A DNA stretch of 64,000 nucleotides from Musa acuminata AAA Group (GCF_036884655.1 NC_088327.1:12389001-12453000), one strand, 5' to 3'. Numbered from the stretch's first letter, positions 24,715-38,300 are shown. A program made the numbers and translations. Notes: a model not told the origin generated them from the sequence alone.

Positions 24715-26033
24715 AGGTTCTACTGAGTTGATCGATGTTCTATGATCCGGAGATTGCAAGCATATTACAGAATAGCTCAGAATCAGGTATGGACTTTTGA
24801 AGCCCAATGTTTTCATGTTTCGTTTGAGCTTGCGTCATCAATACATATCATTATTTCTTAATTTCCTCATATTTCTTCAGCAAGTAGGGAGTTGTGCTCA
24901 TGGAGACAAACATAGCCTCTTGTTGTAGCTGTTATATGTCATGTCAGTTGTCCACAAATCATGTGATATCGTGGACTAAATCAACCGTAGATGATGGTAG
25001 ACTGGAGGCATGGGAAAGAAGAGGGTGCACATGATTTGGAAGTATCATTTCTGTCGCCGAAAAATGTCTACTAATGAGTCATGGACCATATCTTGGTTAT
25101 TTATTGCCAAAACTGGTAATTGCAATTGGAAAATGTGGTATCGGTGACACCTCTTAACTGACCTTGAGAAGAAGTGCTATATGGAGACTTGCATGTTTTT
25201 TATGCAAAAGCCAGTCATGCATCCTAGAATGGCTGTTCAAATTATGTGTTGGACTCAGTTGAACATTTGATGATGCTATGTGTCAACTAAGATGGAGTCT
25301 CTCATCAACAGGAACTGATCAAGGATTGATACCAGCAAGCATCTGAAGCAGTTTGTGACCTTGTTAGAGTCTCTTCATCCAACCAGGAACAGAACCTTTG
25401 ATCTTCTTTGTTCATATGTACAGTACAATATAGTGAACTCCATGCATTGTTTGTTTATTTAGGGATGACCTGACAATTAAGGCATGCCATTTCTTCTTTG
25501 CATCTGTCTGTATACTACAAAGGCCATATGCTGCCTCCTTGTGGTGTGCCACCAAAATAAGAATTTCTATTCACCAATCAGTTGCTTTTCAGGTTGAAGA
25601 ACATTTTTTATTTTATTTTATTGACTCTGGTTGATGCAAAATGCAGGAGAACAAATACTGCAGCAAGGAGGACAAATTATTGGTCATGACCTGTTCTTTC
25701 TCTTCCGAGTAAGACATAAAAGCTGAGATCAAAACCATCAAATCACAAGAAGAATTCAAGTGGATTCATTGATCATTTTATTTGGGGAGGAAGATTCAAA
25801 TCTTTCTCTCTTTTCTTTTTTTCTTCTTAGTGACCCAATTCCCACAAAGTCAACAAGCATAATCTTTTATTCATTAAAAGACATATGATGTATCTTCAAA
25901 TAAATTTTGCATCACAGACACACAATCAAGAAGTTCCTCTAAGAAATGACAATCTTTCTTACCAACACCGCATATATTATTCCTTAAAAGACCTTAAAAT
26001 TATATATATATATATATATGTAGGAACTCAGTT
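24715..26033. other. Intergenic: MnmA 3' flank
   Basis: This region should contain the MnmA 3'UTR (AT-rich, immediately after 24,714) and the 3'UTR of the small minus-strand ORF at its right end. A short (AT)n run is at about 26,000-26,020. I see no other coding frame of note. Confidence 0.5.
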
Positions 26034-26234
26034 CTACCGAAGGCAATACGATACAAGAACGAGAATACGACGAACACCGAGCCTGAAACGTAGGTAAGCA
26101 GAGGAAGAAGACTCCGCCGCCTCCCTCAGCAGCGCCTCGAAGGCCTCCATGAACGGGCTCAGCCTCCGCAGCGAAGGCACGTACAGCGTCAGCGGCGCCG
26201 CTGAGAGCGCCACCGCCAACAGCAGCTGCAGCAT
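26034..26234 (-). CDS. Candidate small protein of 66 aa with N-terminal hydrophobic segment
   Basis: A compact frame with a true ATG at 26234 encodes 66 residues. It begins MLQLLLAVALSAAPLTLYVP, a hydrophobic stretch that could be a membrane anchor or signal peptide. A more polar part follows (FMEAFEALLREAAESSSS) and then a basic/hydrophobic tail (FRLGVRRILVLVSYCLR). Its GC-rich third positions contrast with the AT-rich flanks, as in the real monocot genes nearby. The (GA)n tract 75 bases upstream on the coding strand is a common plant 5'UTR feature. It lies 0.9 kb downstream of the glucosidase II gene on the same strand. I do not recognise a function. Alternatives are an exon of a larger gene or chance; an overlapping frame of 99 aa is less convincing. 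Confidence 0.45.
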   Translation of the reverse strand: MLQLLLAVALSAAPLTLYVPSLRRLSPFMEAFEALLREAAESSSSAYLRFRLGVRRILVLVSYCLR

Positions 26235-26304
26235 CTGATGCTTCAGGTCTCCTCTGCGACAATGCCCGCGGCAGCAGCAGCACTACACTGCGAACGAGCG
26301 ATGG

Positions 26305-26347
<43 letters not shown>

Positions 26348-27122
26348 GCGGATCGGCGGAGAGAAGAGGAGGCAGCTTCCGGACGCCCTCAAGTTTGTTA
26401 GGTAGAGAAGAGGAGATGCTTGGGGATCAGTGGAACTCACGTAGAGAAGTATGGAGGCGTCCTCAGGTTTGGTAGGTAGGGGTTGACCGGCAGATGCCGC
26501 AGCACTGTTGAGGAAAACATGTAGCTTTAGCTATTGAATGAGGAACTGACAAGGGTTGACTTCAATGCTTGGAATTCAAGCGCAAATTGTTGCCCAGTAT
26601 GAGAATGCTGTGTGTCCAATCATAACAACTTTAATTTTCTTCTTTTTTCTTTTCTTTCGCCAAGCACACTAACTAATACTGTCTATTGATAATATAATTA
26701 TCAATAAGATTATTATCTGAAACCATGATCATTGACCAAATTAAAAACCTTAATTATAAGTATGATTCATCTTACCAATCCATATGCATGCAATAAATCC
26801 AACAGGAAATTTCCAGGATCACATATGCATGAATAAAGATGTGAACATAACCCTGCTTGACTTGTAACTCATACCTGAACAATACTGATATTAACTAGAT
26901 CAGATAAGTCATATACTCGAGCATAAACAATGTGACTTGTATCAGAGAAGCATACAGAGAACAAAGTCAACTCTCCTGCAACTTGGTATGCATCCATGAA
27001 AATGATTTGTTGGGCCATAAAACATGCTCATAAATAATACGACCTGTGTTCTCCTCTTGAGAGCGAGGTAAATCTACTAATGTCAACTCATCATCCAGCA
27101 AAATTCACTAGCTGCAACACCA
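26235..27122. other. Intergenic: putative promoter of the small ORF and 3' flank of glucosidase II
   Basis: The left 250 bases are GC-mixed with a CT microsatellite. The rest is AT-rich. The glucosidase II 3'UTR should lie just left of 27,123. No coding frame is supported. Confidence 0.5.
26307..26345. repeat. (CT)n dinucleotide microsatellite
   Basis: About 19 CT units on the + strand, read as GA on the strand of the small ORF whose start codon lies 73 bases away. Such tracts often occur in plant promoters and 5'UTRs. Confidence 0.95.
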
Positions 27123-30100
27123 TTATAATATTCTCAGAGACCAGTCGTCGGTGACGCGAACATTGGGTTTCCTGATAGTGAGTGCAACCGGCGGCGACGC
27201 CCTCCGGAGGGTGAGTGGACCTAGTTCGATGTTCGTTTCATGATTTCCTGGTTCGACCACAGCTTTTTTGGCGCCGGATGGCAGTCCGAGAAGTATGATT
27301 CTCTCCACAGTGCAATCTGTGGAAAATTTCTTGTCGCCTACGTTGGAGGGGCGAATGTCTATCGACGTTAACTTGCGATCAGTGAATATAAAACGCCGAT
27401 GGATGTATGCCCCCTGCTCAAAGTCATAGCTTTTGCCATCATCGATGTAGAGCTCCCCTTCGGCAGCGAGTGAACCATTAAGGGCTATTACCTGCTCACA
27501 CAAGATAGCACCATATATCACTTGCAGAAAATAGATTGAAGAGTGTACTAAGTTGATAAGATCATGATGGCAATACATGAAGCAAAATTTAAACTCAATC
27601 ATTCCAACTTGAGAATGTTATATTTTCCTTTATGGCATTTACTATAGCAATAGCAAAAAACATCATAGGAACACTATAAACCTATGCAAAGGAAGCTTGT
27701 GGTTTTCAAGCCTTTAAAACCTGTGTAAACTAACCTATTCTTTCATCACAATTTGCAGCCAACCAGATAAAGGACACATAAAGGATTTGGCAGGTAAGAG
27801 AGAGCATTTCATTGGTAATAAGCATACCAGAGTGTAAGGGTCGTTCACCATCTGGGTGGAACTGCGCCTAAATCTGTCCTTTCTCGGTATAATAGTACCT
27901 GCTCTCTGGAAACTGGGTATGCTGTCCTCTGAAACAGCCAGTTTGTGGGAGACACCTCCATCAAACTTGACTCCATTTCTCAAGTTATACCATGATGCTC
28001 CAGAAGGCAAATAAACTGATGCTGACTTTTGATCCTGTCCAGCAACAAAAGAAGATCGATTCTCCTTAAAAACTAATGAAGGAACAAATAAAAGAACTTG
28101 TAGGACACATACAGAGATAAAAATCAATAGTACCTTTTCATAAATCCCATGGACTAACAAACTTGAGCCAACCAGAAAAGCTTCACCATTATCATACGTT
28201 TCTTTGTCAGAAGGAAATTCCAACCACAAAGGGCGCATAACAGGGATGCCAGTAACAGCAGCCTCTCTGAATAGTGTGTAATAGTATGGCAACAATGAGT
28301 ATCGAGTGTGTATTGCCTCTCTCATCAGAGCAGTGTTGTGCTCTCTGCATTGATTAGACAGAAAATATCATGCACTTTTGTGTAAATATATTTCCATAAC
28401 AAACATCAGATACTGCACAAATCTATGATACATTACAGATATGTTGCTGAGGTGTCCATTTTAGGATGCTACTAAGAAGACATGAGAAATCATTAGTAAA
28501 GAAGTTGTTCCATTTATGAGTTAATTGCCTTTAGAACTAGGAACCAAAACTATGCAAACCATGACTCCAAACTAAGGATAGGCATTATTCCAAACAAGTC
28601 TATAGAGAAAAAAAAAGGGAAATCATAACAAAAATCTTTTAACAAAAAAAATTATGCAATTGGACAGCTTCAGATATGCCACAGAAGCTGGTTACCATGA
28701 TGTAGGGCATACAAAAGCCCTGAATGTAAAAAATGCTCTTTAACTGCTACTCGTTACAAGAAACAATTAGGTACTACTTAAAGATCCTTAAACCACAATC
28801 GAAACTCAAGGAGTCTCCTTGATGTCCACCGTCCAAATTTGGTATAAAATTTCCCAAGACAAATTTAGGTTAAAAAGCAGTTGCCATGTAAAGGAAAATT
28901 AGCAAAGAGGAAATTCTACCTTTTTGCTTGCAACTTAAACTCATGCAAATAAGAAGATACTCTCTAAAATTCCTCTATAATTAGGCTAGAAGAAGCAAAA
29001 AATGACAAGATTTACCACAGGGACCATGGTTTACTTCAAAGCGCTGACAGAAGTAACACAAACCCCTATCCTACATATTTCTGCAATTAGAGAATTTGTC
29101 CTATCTCATTAAATATCTGACAACCGTGTAAGCAAGAGATAGCTTCAATGCCAGGCCAAACCAGAAACAACATTCATCCATCATTCACAGAACAATACAA
29201 TTTTGTGCATATTATAGTATCTAAATAGCAATGATACATAGTGCACAACTTGATTATAGAAGCCATTTGCACCACCATTTCAGGATGCAGCGATGACAAG
29301 ACCACCATGGTTCACCTCAAGGTGTACCATTGTGTTATCTTCAAATATCAAGCCATGGGTTAAGCTTTATCCATTGGATACACCGGACTAATTGAAAAGT
29401 GTGGATCTATTATTAGATTCTACATAGTTCGATTTAGCTTTCAAACAACGAACTGTATATTTCTTAGAGGTTTAGAAGTATGGCACATGTAAAAGGGAAA
29501 CAAAACCTTAGTCATTTGATTTTCCAGTGCTTATAACATATGTTGATCACTCAACTAGCCAACAGAAGTGAATTTTCATATAATCATCTGCATTAAGAGT
29601 TGAAAATTCATCGTTTTTGCTCTTCTTACCTGCATGTAGTGTATGCTATGTACCACACAACCAATAAAGTGATTCCAGAAGACCTATATCCCTTGTGTTC
29701 TTATTCTCTCCTTCTGCTCTCCCTGTTCTTTTTTTCTTTGTCTCCATCGCTGCTATTTGTGAAAAACATGAATACAATTTAAACCATAACCGCATCGCAT
29801 TGCCCATTTAGATCCTTTTCCTCATCTCCAAATTTTTGTTCTCTCAAATGCTAACAAAGTTAATCCACTGTATATTATAACTAGGATCAACACTCCAATC
29901 TATCTGATTGATATAACAGCAGACCCAATTGACCACTTCCAAAACCATAAAGCTTCGACCTCAAAGCCCGTTTTCTAGGATCCGGTGCAGAACCTGCCAT
30001 ACCCGTTTTTTACACTCAGGTCCATTCCTTGAATTTTCCTTTTATACCATAATTGAAGACGTGGCTCAAACACTTCTGCTGCTTTCCTTGAAGTTTCTAA

Positions 30101-33100
30101 GCCACTGGATAAGAACCCATTTACCATGGTTTGAACCTGGTTCCATCATTTATCCTCAGTAGACCTAAAGATTAAATCCTGCCTAAAATGTACGTCAAGG
30201 CTAGGCTAAGCTTGTGTCATTATTTTACTAAGCATAAAAACAGCATTAAAAGCTAGGCACAAAAGAGCCTTCGATTAAGTCTACTTGAAACTAGCCAAAC
30301 TGCAGCATACAGCATATTAAGACAAAGGGTTAATAATGAAGGCAAAATAACACATCACAAGAAGTGACAGTGAAAACACGATAAGCATTTGACTCATCAG
30401 CTTTATTCATGTTGGCCGAACAAGATAGTGACTCTAAATGCTGGAGCCATAAAAGGTAATGAGAATCTCCAAGTAAGTGCAACAGAAAGGAGCATGAAAC
30501 CCTAGCATTTCAGTTGAACAGAATGTATAACAAAACTGGCTTAGTTATCACAAATAAATCAAGTATGATCAGCAGACAGAAATTCTGCAATTAATATAGT
30601 ATCTGGGTTGTAGATGAAGACAGTAATCATGAATACCCAAATAGCCAAGGCTCTCGTCTCTTGGTGTCATGGTGAGCATGAGCTCTAAAGAATGGATAAT
30701 AAGCACCAAGCTGGTACCATCGGACTAACAAGTCATTTTCTGGGTTGCCAAAAAACCCTCCAACATCAGCACCTGTGACATAAGTTTATTTTAGAGCATC
30801 CAGGTAAACATGCAATACACATCCATAACCAACTATTAAAATTTACTCACCAGAAAATGACATGCCAGCAAGACCAAGGTTTAGAATCATCGGAACCGAA
30901 ACTCTGAGATGGTCCCAATCTGCAGAATTGTCTCCGGTCCAGATTGCACCATACCTTTGGCTTCCAGCAAAAATAGCTCTCGATAAAACAAACGGCCTGT
31001 CTTTTCCATTACCTCTCTTAAAGAGACCATTAGATGTAGCCATATGAAAATAGTAACCATATGCATTGTGTAATTCCCTGTGCTCTACGCCTCCCATGTG
31101 TATAGCATCCCTGGGCATGGTTACCTGAGAAAAACTGATAATTATTGCTTTTCAAGAGAGTTTAACATACTTGCAAGGAAAAAAAGAACTTTCTCTTGAA
31201 GGTAGAATTTGAACATTAGTTACTATTTAGAACTGAACAGAAAAGGTCGTTTCACAAAGATGGTTGATAAATTAATCTTTAATGTGGAACTCAAGCGGAA
31301 AGGTTATGGATATCCAGCGAAAAAAGTTCTTAGGTCTTGGAAATCTACAATAACACGAAAAGTAAACAATAACATGAGTATTTTGATGTATAGAGCTTCC
31401 AAGTAAATGCTCCTTTTTGTTAATTTACATCCTATTTAATCAATCAGCATGAAAATCAAAACTAGAGTTGAATAAAGACTATGTGGTGCATCATCTGGAA
31501 AGGTGAACGTTCCTCTTTCACTGCAATTGCAAATTGAAATTGGTCCTCCAAAGTAAAACTGTGGCTAGATATGTGAACATACAAAATTAATTACTCATGC
31601 ACAAATAACAACTAAAAGCTACTGAGTTACCAGAATCATATTCTGATTTAAATGTTATAATTTCAATAATCTGTATTCTGTAATCTACGATGCTCCTAAT
31701 GCATAGCCTAACCTTCCAGAAAATCTCCATAAAGCACTTTGTCAACAGCAGAAAATAGATGTAAATGTTGTATATTTTGGACAGAGTGGCTGATCCCCTT
31801 CTAATAAACGTAGAAGGGCCACAAATTGACATTACCTCAGGACCATTGAAGACCGAAGGCTCGTTCATGTCATTCCATATGTACAATGATGGTGTTGAAC
31901 CTACATATTCCTTCAAAGAGAATTTCTCAGCCCACCACTCTCGTATCTCTGGATTCAACATATCAGGATAAGACGAGGACCCTGGCCAGCACCACCCATC
32001 AAAATCCTTCCCTGATGCATCTTTCACATAGTAACCCTTCTCGGTCGCTTCTTTGTGCAAGTAAAATGAATCATCCCGCTTGATATGAGGGTCAACAATC
32101 GTTACCATGTGCCTCCCCTTGGCAGCCAACTTGTTCTGCATCTCCTCTGGGTGTGGGAACAACACTCGGTCCCAAGTGAAGTATCGCTTCCCATCAGCAT
32201 GGTCGATATCGAGCCACAAGACATCATAAGGTATATCATGCTCATCGAACCCAGCATCCACAGCTGCAACATCCTCCTCGTCCCTGTAATTCCACCTGCA
32301 TTGGTGATATGCCACTGCAAACTCCTGCGGCATCGCCTGAGTCCCGGTGACCGAAGCGTACTGCCGCAGCACATCCTTCGGACCTGGACCGACAAAGAAG
32401 AATGCATCCACGACTCCAGCCTCGCTCATCCAAAATGTGTCGACCCTCCCTGCGTTTGGCGCGGCCGGATCATCCCATCCGGGGGCGAGAACATCAATTT
32501 GCATCTCAGCAGCGTTGAGCCAGAAGAATCCTGACGTCGAGCGGGTGCCGTGCGAGAGCATAAAGGGGATGGATCCGTAGATCCCAAAGGGGGAATCATG
32601 GAGGTACTCGAAGACATCGAGGTTGAAGAGACGGTAGGGTTCGGATTCATCGACTCCGGGACCTCTAGTCGGACGGAGGGATAGCGACGTCGAGGCATGC
32701 TCCGGGATCCCGTAAACGAAATCGGCGCCGTGAAAGGAAACGTCGAAGCTTATCGACTGAGGACCGTTAGGCCGCGAGTCGGTGTGGCTGCGAAAGTTCT
32801 CCTCCCAATTCTCGTCATCTTTCTTGGCCCTCAACTGCTCGAAATCGAACAGCCCGTGAGAGTTGAGCGAGAGGACGGGCTCGCCTCCAGATCCAGCGCG
32901 ACGGACGACGATCTGGAAGGGATCGTGGCGGAGGACGCCCTCGAAGCCGTCTGCGAGGTAGAAGGAGGTGGCGGACGCGCCATCTGGGGAAAGACGAGAG
33001 AGCCAGAGCCGGCGGTCGTCGAGGTTGGGGAGGAGGACGTCGGGGAGGCGGAACCGGCGCTTTGTGGTGGGGGCGGAGGAAGGGTCCTCGTCGATCTCGA

Positions 33101-33437
33101 GGCGGAGGATGCCGCCGCGGTATACGGAGAGGCGGAGGAGGAGAGACCGCGAGCTGGCGTCGTCGCCGTCGGCGGCGGACGGGTCGTCGTCGGTGACCTG
33201 GCGGAGGGTGGGGGCGGGGACGAGGCGGGCGGAGACGGCGCCATCTGAGAGGGAGACGTCGGCCACGGAGAAGGAGGGGAGCGAATTGGGGGCACGGCCG
33301 CGGGCGCGCTTGCAGAAGGGGGTCTGGCGGCAGGAGCGGAACTCGTCCTTCTTCCAGGCGGAGGTCAACGAGGCCAAGAAGACTAAGAAGATAAGAAAGA
33401 TTAAGGCGTCCGGAGATCGGCGATTCAATCCACCCAT
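27123..33437 (-). CDS. PSL5: Glucosidase II alpha subunit (GH31, ER N-glycan trimming), 932 aa, 6 exons
   Basis: Exons (minus): 33437-31836, 31124-30851, 30772-30637, 28344-28134, 28034-27828, 27491-27123; total 2799 nt, all GT..AG and in phase. The enzyme removes the two inner alpha-1,3-glucoses from N-glycans in the ER, controlling calnexin/calreticulin binding. Residues 1-27 form a signal peptide (hydrophobic [16 protein letters not shown]), followed by the characteristic [20 protein letters not shown]. The GH31 nucleophile is D523 in WNDMNEPS and the likely acid/base is D599 in WTGDN. Also present are [23 protein letters not shown]-like [21 protein letters not shown] and [12 protein letters not shown]. 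The length matches plant homologues (about 920 aa; PSL5/RSW3 in Arabidopsis). No ER-retention tail is visible, as expected: the alpha chain is held by its beta partner. Intron 3 is 2.3 kb. Confidence 0.96.
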
Positions 33438-34129
33438 GGTGGACGGGCAGCGGAGGCGGATGCGGTTGCGGACGCAGAGGCGGCGACGGTGACGGTGACG
33501 ACAACGGCGGCGAGACCGGAGGATTTATTCCTCTGAGAAGGGTTAGTAGTCTCGTATTGAAAAATGAGCTTCAGTGGAGATGGGAACTTGGAGAGGAACT
33601 GACCGTCCGATGTGCGTAGAAATGTTTCTGATGTGATTCTATGGGATCTACGGGTTCAAACTCTACACGTATGATTCGGGTCGGATCTCTAACCGAATCC
33701 AATGATTGCAATACCCGAACCAACCGGTCCTTTTCAATGGGCCGGATTGGGGCTTCGTGTTGCTAGAATTGAATTGAAACCAAACCCAAAGTTGATCTTG
33801 ATTGAACGCAAATCTAGTCCGACCCAACCCGGCTTGATCGTTTGGTGCACATTACTTGTAATATCAAATATTGTTAGCTAGTTTAAATTTAACGAAATAA
33901 AATATAGAAATTTGAAATTTATTTTATATTCTTGTTATCATAATACTAAATATTAATCAAAAAATTAATTGTATGATCTAATAGTCGAGGTCAATGGTCA
34001 ACTAACGAAGATTAATCAGAGAGAAATCTCAGAACAATCTTCGTCAGATAATATCCCCCTTTAACACTTGAAATGAATATGTACATTATAATTTTTAGAA
34101 ATAAATGAAAAAATACTCATTTTGAAGGG

Positions 34130-34173
<44 letters not shown>

Positions 34174-34488
34174 ACTTCAGTTTTTATATTAACAATATTT
34201 AACTATTTATTCCCTGCTGTTATTGGAGAAGAGTAACGGGCCCCATCTGGGACCCGCGTCTGAAGGACGACTCGAACGCCCTCTTCCCCATCAATAAACG
34301 ACAAAAGAAAGCTTGGTGGAGCGCACGAGACTCGTTCGTGTCCGGCTCCCTCGCCATGCGGTAGCCCACGGTGGCGTCCACCTCGCCCGCTCTCTCCACC
34401 ACGTCTCATCCTCGCTTCCACACGTCTCACAACAAAAGCGCCCTCCGTCGACCTCCATCTCTCTCGACGCAGACTCTCCTCTCTCTGT
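33438..34488. other. Intergenic: glucosidase II upstream region
   Basis: It holds the 5'UTR and promoter of the minus-strand glucosidase II gene. A stretch at about 33,660-33,850 is rich in CCGAACC/CCGGTCC words, like degenerate dispersed repeats elsewhere in the window. An AT-rich block follows, with an (AT)n microsatellite near its end. Confidence 0.5.
34135..34171. repeat. (AT)n dinucleotide microsatellite
   Basis: About 18 AT units immediately before the GC-rich block that contains the oleosin-like relic. Confidence 0.95.
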
Positions 34489-34727
34489 CACCTCATCCTC
34501 ACCCTCGCCGGTTCCGTCATCTTTCTCAGCCCCGTGCTGGTGCCCGCGGCGCTGGTGGTGGCAGACTTCATGAGGACAGGCTTCCCCGGCAGCACCGTGC
34601 TGTCGTCGCTGAGGTACACCCTGAAGCGAGCGAGAGGGTGATGCAATCCAACTAAACCATGCTGAGGATGGCGGACGCCGTCGAGAGCAGGGAGGAGACG
34701 GAGAGGACACGAGGCAGCGGTGATTAG
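34489..34727 (+). pseudogene. Decayed oleosin-like gene fragment
   Basis: In one frame (codons in register with 34501) the translation reads LILTLAGSVIFLSPVLVPAA, then LVVADFMRTGFPGSTVLSSL, then a short basic tail and TGA at 34639-34641. LTLAG plus SPVLVPAA match the oleosin hydrophobic hairpin and its proline knot, and the later TGF...LSSL pattern also fits oleosins. About 10 bases further, in another frame, MLRMADAVESREE runs to TAG at 34725-34727; oleosins carry a KRRMADA-type segment at this place. The hairpin is shortened, interrupted by polar residues (ADFMRTG), and split by a stop and frameshift. I therefore read it as a relic, not a working lipid-droplet protein. No N-terminal part or ATG could be joined to it. 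The match is from memory and short, so a chance hydrophobic frame remains possible. Confidence 0.42.
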
Positions 34728-35360
34728 AGTACATCTGCTGATGTTAATATAGTATCTGGTTGTACATGGTTTGTGCTGAGTAATCTATTTGAGCCAAATA
34801 TTTGTTTAGATTCTTGCAATAATAATGATAAATTCGTCCAGGAGTGGGTTTTCGGATGATTGTTAACACACGTAAAAATAATAATAATAATAATATTTAT
34901 GATGGAAGAGAGAGATATTTAAGTGTGATTTCTATATATCTAAACATCTATAAATATATATTAATATATATTAATGAATTTGACATATTAAATTGAATTT
35001 TCGTCAATGAATAAATATATCGAATATATGTCATAATTCGATTTACATCCGCACCAATCTGAGAGAATTCTCTCAACCGTTGGATTCTCCAGTTCTCACA
35101 TCTGCATCGTCAACTTCGGATCTGGGCATCGGACTTTAGATGGAAATGATCCGATAAAAACCGGGTCCGTCAATAACTGGAGTCTGGTCACTTCAGCCTC
35201 GCATTGGCTAAAGGGCGTCGAGGTCGTTCTGGCACATGCGGCCCACGTGACATCTCCGCTTTGCGCTCTTAAGGGTTTCTTCCGCGCCTCCGCCGCCGTC
35301 CCGCACCTCATCGCAGAGCCCATTCCTTCCTCTGCCGACGCGACCGCACCTGCTCCGCCA
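34728..35360. promoter_or_regulatory. Upstream region of PheRS beta
   Basis: AT-rich up to about 35,040, then increasingly GC-rich up to the start codon at 35,361, where the 5'UTR is expected. No specific promoter motif is claimed. Confidence 0.5.
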
Positions 35361-38300
35361 ATGCCGACGGTGAGCGTCGGAAGGGACCGCCTCTTCGCCG
35401 CCCTCGGCAAAACCTACAGTAAAATCTCCTCCTCCGTTCCGTCCTCTCTCTCTTCCCTCTTTCTTGATCTATCTCGCTTAATTCTCATATCTGGCGATCG
35501 CAGCGCAGGAGGAGTTCGAAGCCCTCTGTTTCGAGTTCGGCATCGAGCTCGACGATGTGGTGAGCGACGAGTATTGATCTTGTCTCGTATAAGTTGGTTC
35601 CTTGTGCATTTCGTATCGTTTGTTGCTATAAATGACATCCGTTCCCTTCCTGCAAAGACTACGGAGAAGGCAATAATTAGGAAGGAGAAGCATCTCGAAG
35701 ATGATGATGCTGACGAAGAGGACGAGGAGGTCATATACAAAATCGAAGTCGCCGCCAATAGGTAACGTTGGACTCATTTTCTGCTGGCTCTGTGTGGTGT
35801 CTGGCTTTTGATTTTGGTATGTGGATTAATTGGTATCTGTACTTAATTTGGCTATTTTAGATGGAAAACACGAATTGTTTGGATATCCTGGTTGATAATT
35901 TAACTAGATCTTGAATTAATTGACATTCAAGGGGTGAAGATGGTATCATGTTATTGTGCTATCGAAGAACCTTTTGTTGACAATTATGGTGCATCATATG
36001 AAGTGCGTTCAAGATGTTTTTTTTGTTAATACTGTCATGCTTATAGCTCGTGCTGTATATAGTATGTAACCTTTAGCTGATAGCCTGATGCAGTGCATTC
36101 AATAAAAATGAGTTGCAAGTGAGTCCAATGTCATAGAAAGTCCTTGACTATAAATGCTTCTCTGATGGAAATAAATGTAGCTTTCTTCTGAAATTTATTT
36201 CTGATAATTGATGATTTATTTGTAATATTGAATATAATATAGTTTCCATCTTCTCTTTTTTTTCTTTTTCTTTTTGACATATGCAGATATGATTTGCTCT
36301 GTCTCGAAGGGATTGCTCGAGCTCTCAGAATTTTTATTGGAAGTGAAAAAAGTCCTCTATATACAATCTCTGATGTCCCACCTAAGTCTATGCTTAGAAT
36401 GCATGTTAAACCTGAGGTAATTACTTAAGTGACTGAAGCTAGCTTCCTAGAGTATATGTGTCATGTTGTTGTACCACATAAAAATGCTTCAATGTCAATG
36501 CCTTTTCTCATTCATTTGGCCACAAGAAAAAAACAGGATATTGACATGATGCTCTGGTTTAATAGACCTCATTGATCCGACCGTTTGTCGTTTGTGCCAT
36601 TCTAAGAGGAATAGCCTTTGATGAAGCCAGATACAACAGCTTCATTGATCTTCAAGATAAACTCCACCAAAATATATGTAGGTAATATCTTTGTTTCTTG
36701 CTTCGTTTTCTGTTTTTCTTGCTGTTCCTGTTGGTACATGACATCTGCGTTGGTTCTCTGGTGAAAAGTTTTTTCTTTTTCTGATACCAGGAGAAGGACC
36801 TTAGTTGCTATTGGGACTCATGATTTGGACACAATACAGGGTCCTTTTACATATGAGGTAAATGTTTATAGATATGCATATTTAATCTTTTAGTGTCTTA
36901 CTAACATTTTGTGCATTGAGAATATGCCATACTGTTGATAATGAGTTTGGATGCATGTGGGGTTATCATAGAGAAAGTGGACTAGGAGCAAAACTAAGTA
37001 AAGATGTAAAAATATTAAATTTCCATTGTGGTTTGGTAGGTCTTGCTAGTAGACTCCACAAGTTATGTGCTAACTGTTGCAGGTTAATATCCTTGTGGTT
37101 TATATTAGCCGCTTTGCGATGCTAAATATCTAGTTAGAATTTTATTAGATTGCATGACATGATGGATTTAAATTTCTCTTCAGTATGGGCACTTCCATGA
37201 TCTCACAATTTTCTTTCTGCTTCATCTTTTCAGGCTTTGCCACCTCAGGAGATTAATTTTGTGCCTCTAAAGCAGGTAGCATACACATTTATTTATGATC
37301 GTTGGTACTAAGAGATGGAAGTATTAGCTGTTGCTTGATTGTAGCTATTTTGGCAAGATCAATATGCAATACATTATAAGTTTTCTTAGCATGACAATTT
37401 CTCCCATTTTCTAAATTTGTCAATTATTAAAGAGCCAGTAGCCATTGTAGTTATCATTAGGTACTCTGATTTAATACAAAAAACCTTTTAATATTCATGT
37501 GCCTTGTGAATACAATGTTCTAGTGCTCAATAACCAGGTTGGCACTGGGTGCTATTGGTATTTGCTGGTGTGAATTGGCTCATTTCACTGCAGAGAACTG
37601 CTGAGTTTGCGTCAGATTCTTGACTCTCCCCAGAGTGCATCAGTATTGCCTTATATCGGTCTTGGAACTTGATATTGGCACTTACAAATGTGAAACTTCC
37701 AGACATGTTTTTTGTGTTACACTGTGTAGGCTTGGTTCGTGAGATCTCATTTCTTGCTTTTTGCATTTATGTGATTTGTTTCGTGCATATATTTTTTGTT
37801 TTTCTTGTTCCTTGAGAAGAACAACAATATTCAAGGAAGCGAGCAACAGGTCTATAAAGCAAAACACGCCCCTAAAATATAGTTACCATGCAGCTGGTTG
37901 ATAAGCCATATCTTCATTGTCATCTTGTGACTAATAGCATCAAACTGTAGGACTTTGAAAGATTAAAATCTAAAGGTTTTCTACCAAGAGGATGCTTGGA
38001 GTGTTTTCGTGGACTTGGCAATATTTCTTCTCTTGGCATAAACTCTAGTTTCAATTAGTTTACTTGTCAGCATAAGAATTCCATTCCTTTATTCTTCTCT
38101 CCTCAGTAGGATTGATTTGTGTACTTAAACTATCCTCACTTCTTTTCTCCAAGTTCTTTTTGCTTCTTTGGTCCTTTAGTGTATTACAAGTATAAAGTAC
38201 TTTAAATGGTCACCCTTACTAGATCAAGATTTTATCTTGTCTATATAATGACAATTGTTTCTAATGCTTGTGGATACAAGTTTTAAGTTATATTTGCGGT

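Noticed and set aside
32697..33504. Long Pro/Arg- or Gly/Glu-rich frames overlapping glucosidase II exon 1 on both strands
   Set aside because: These are shadows of the GC-rich first exon; the GH31 frame has a signal peptide and family blocks.
34220..34734. Minus-strand frames (60-147 aa) across the oleosin-like relic
   Set aside because: They are Arg/Ser-rich without motifs, and the plus strand gives a better explanation of the GC-rich block.
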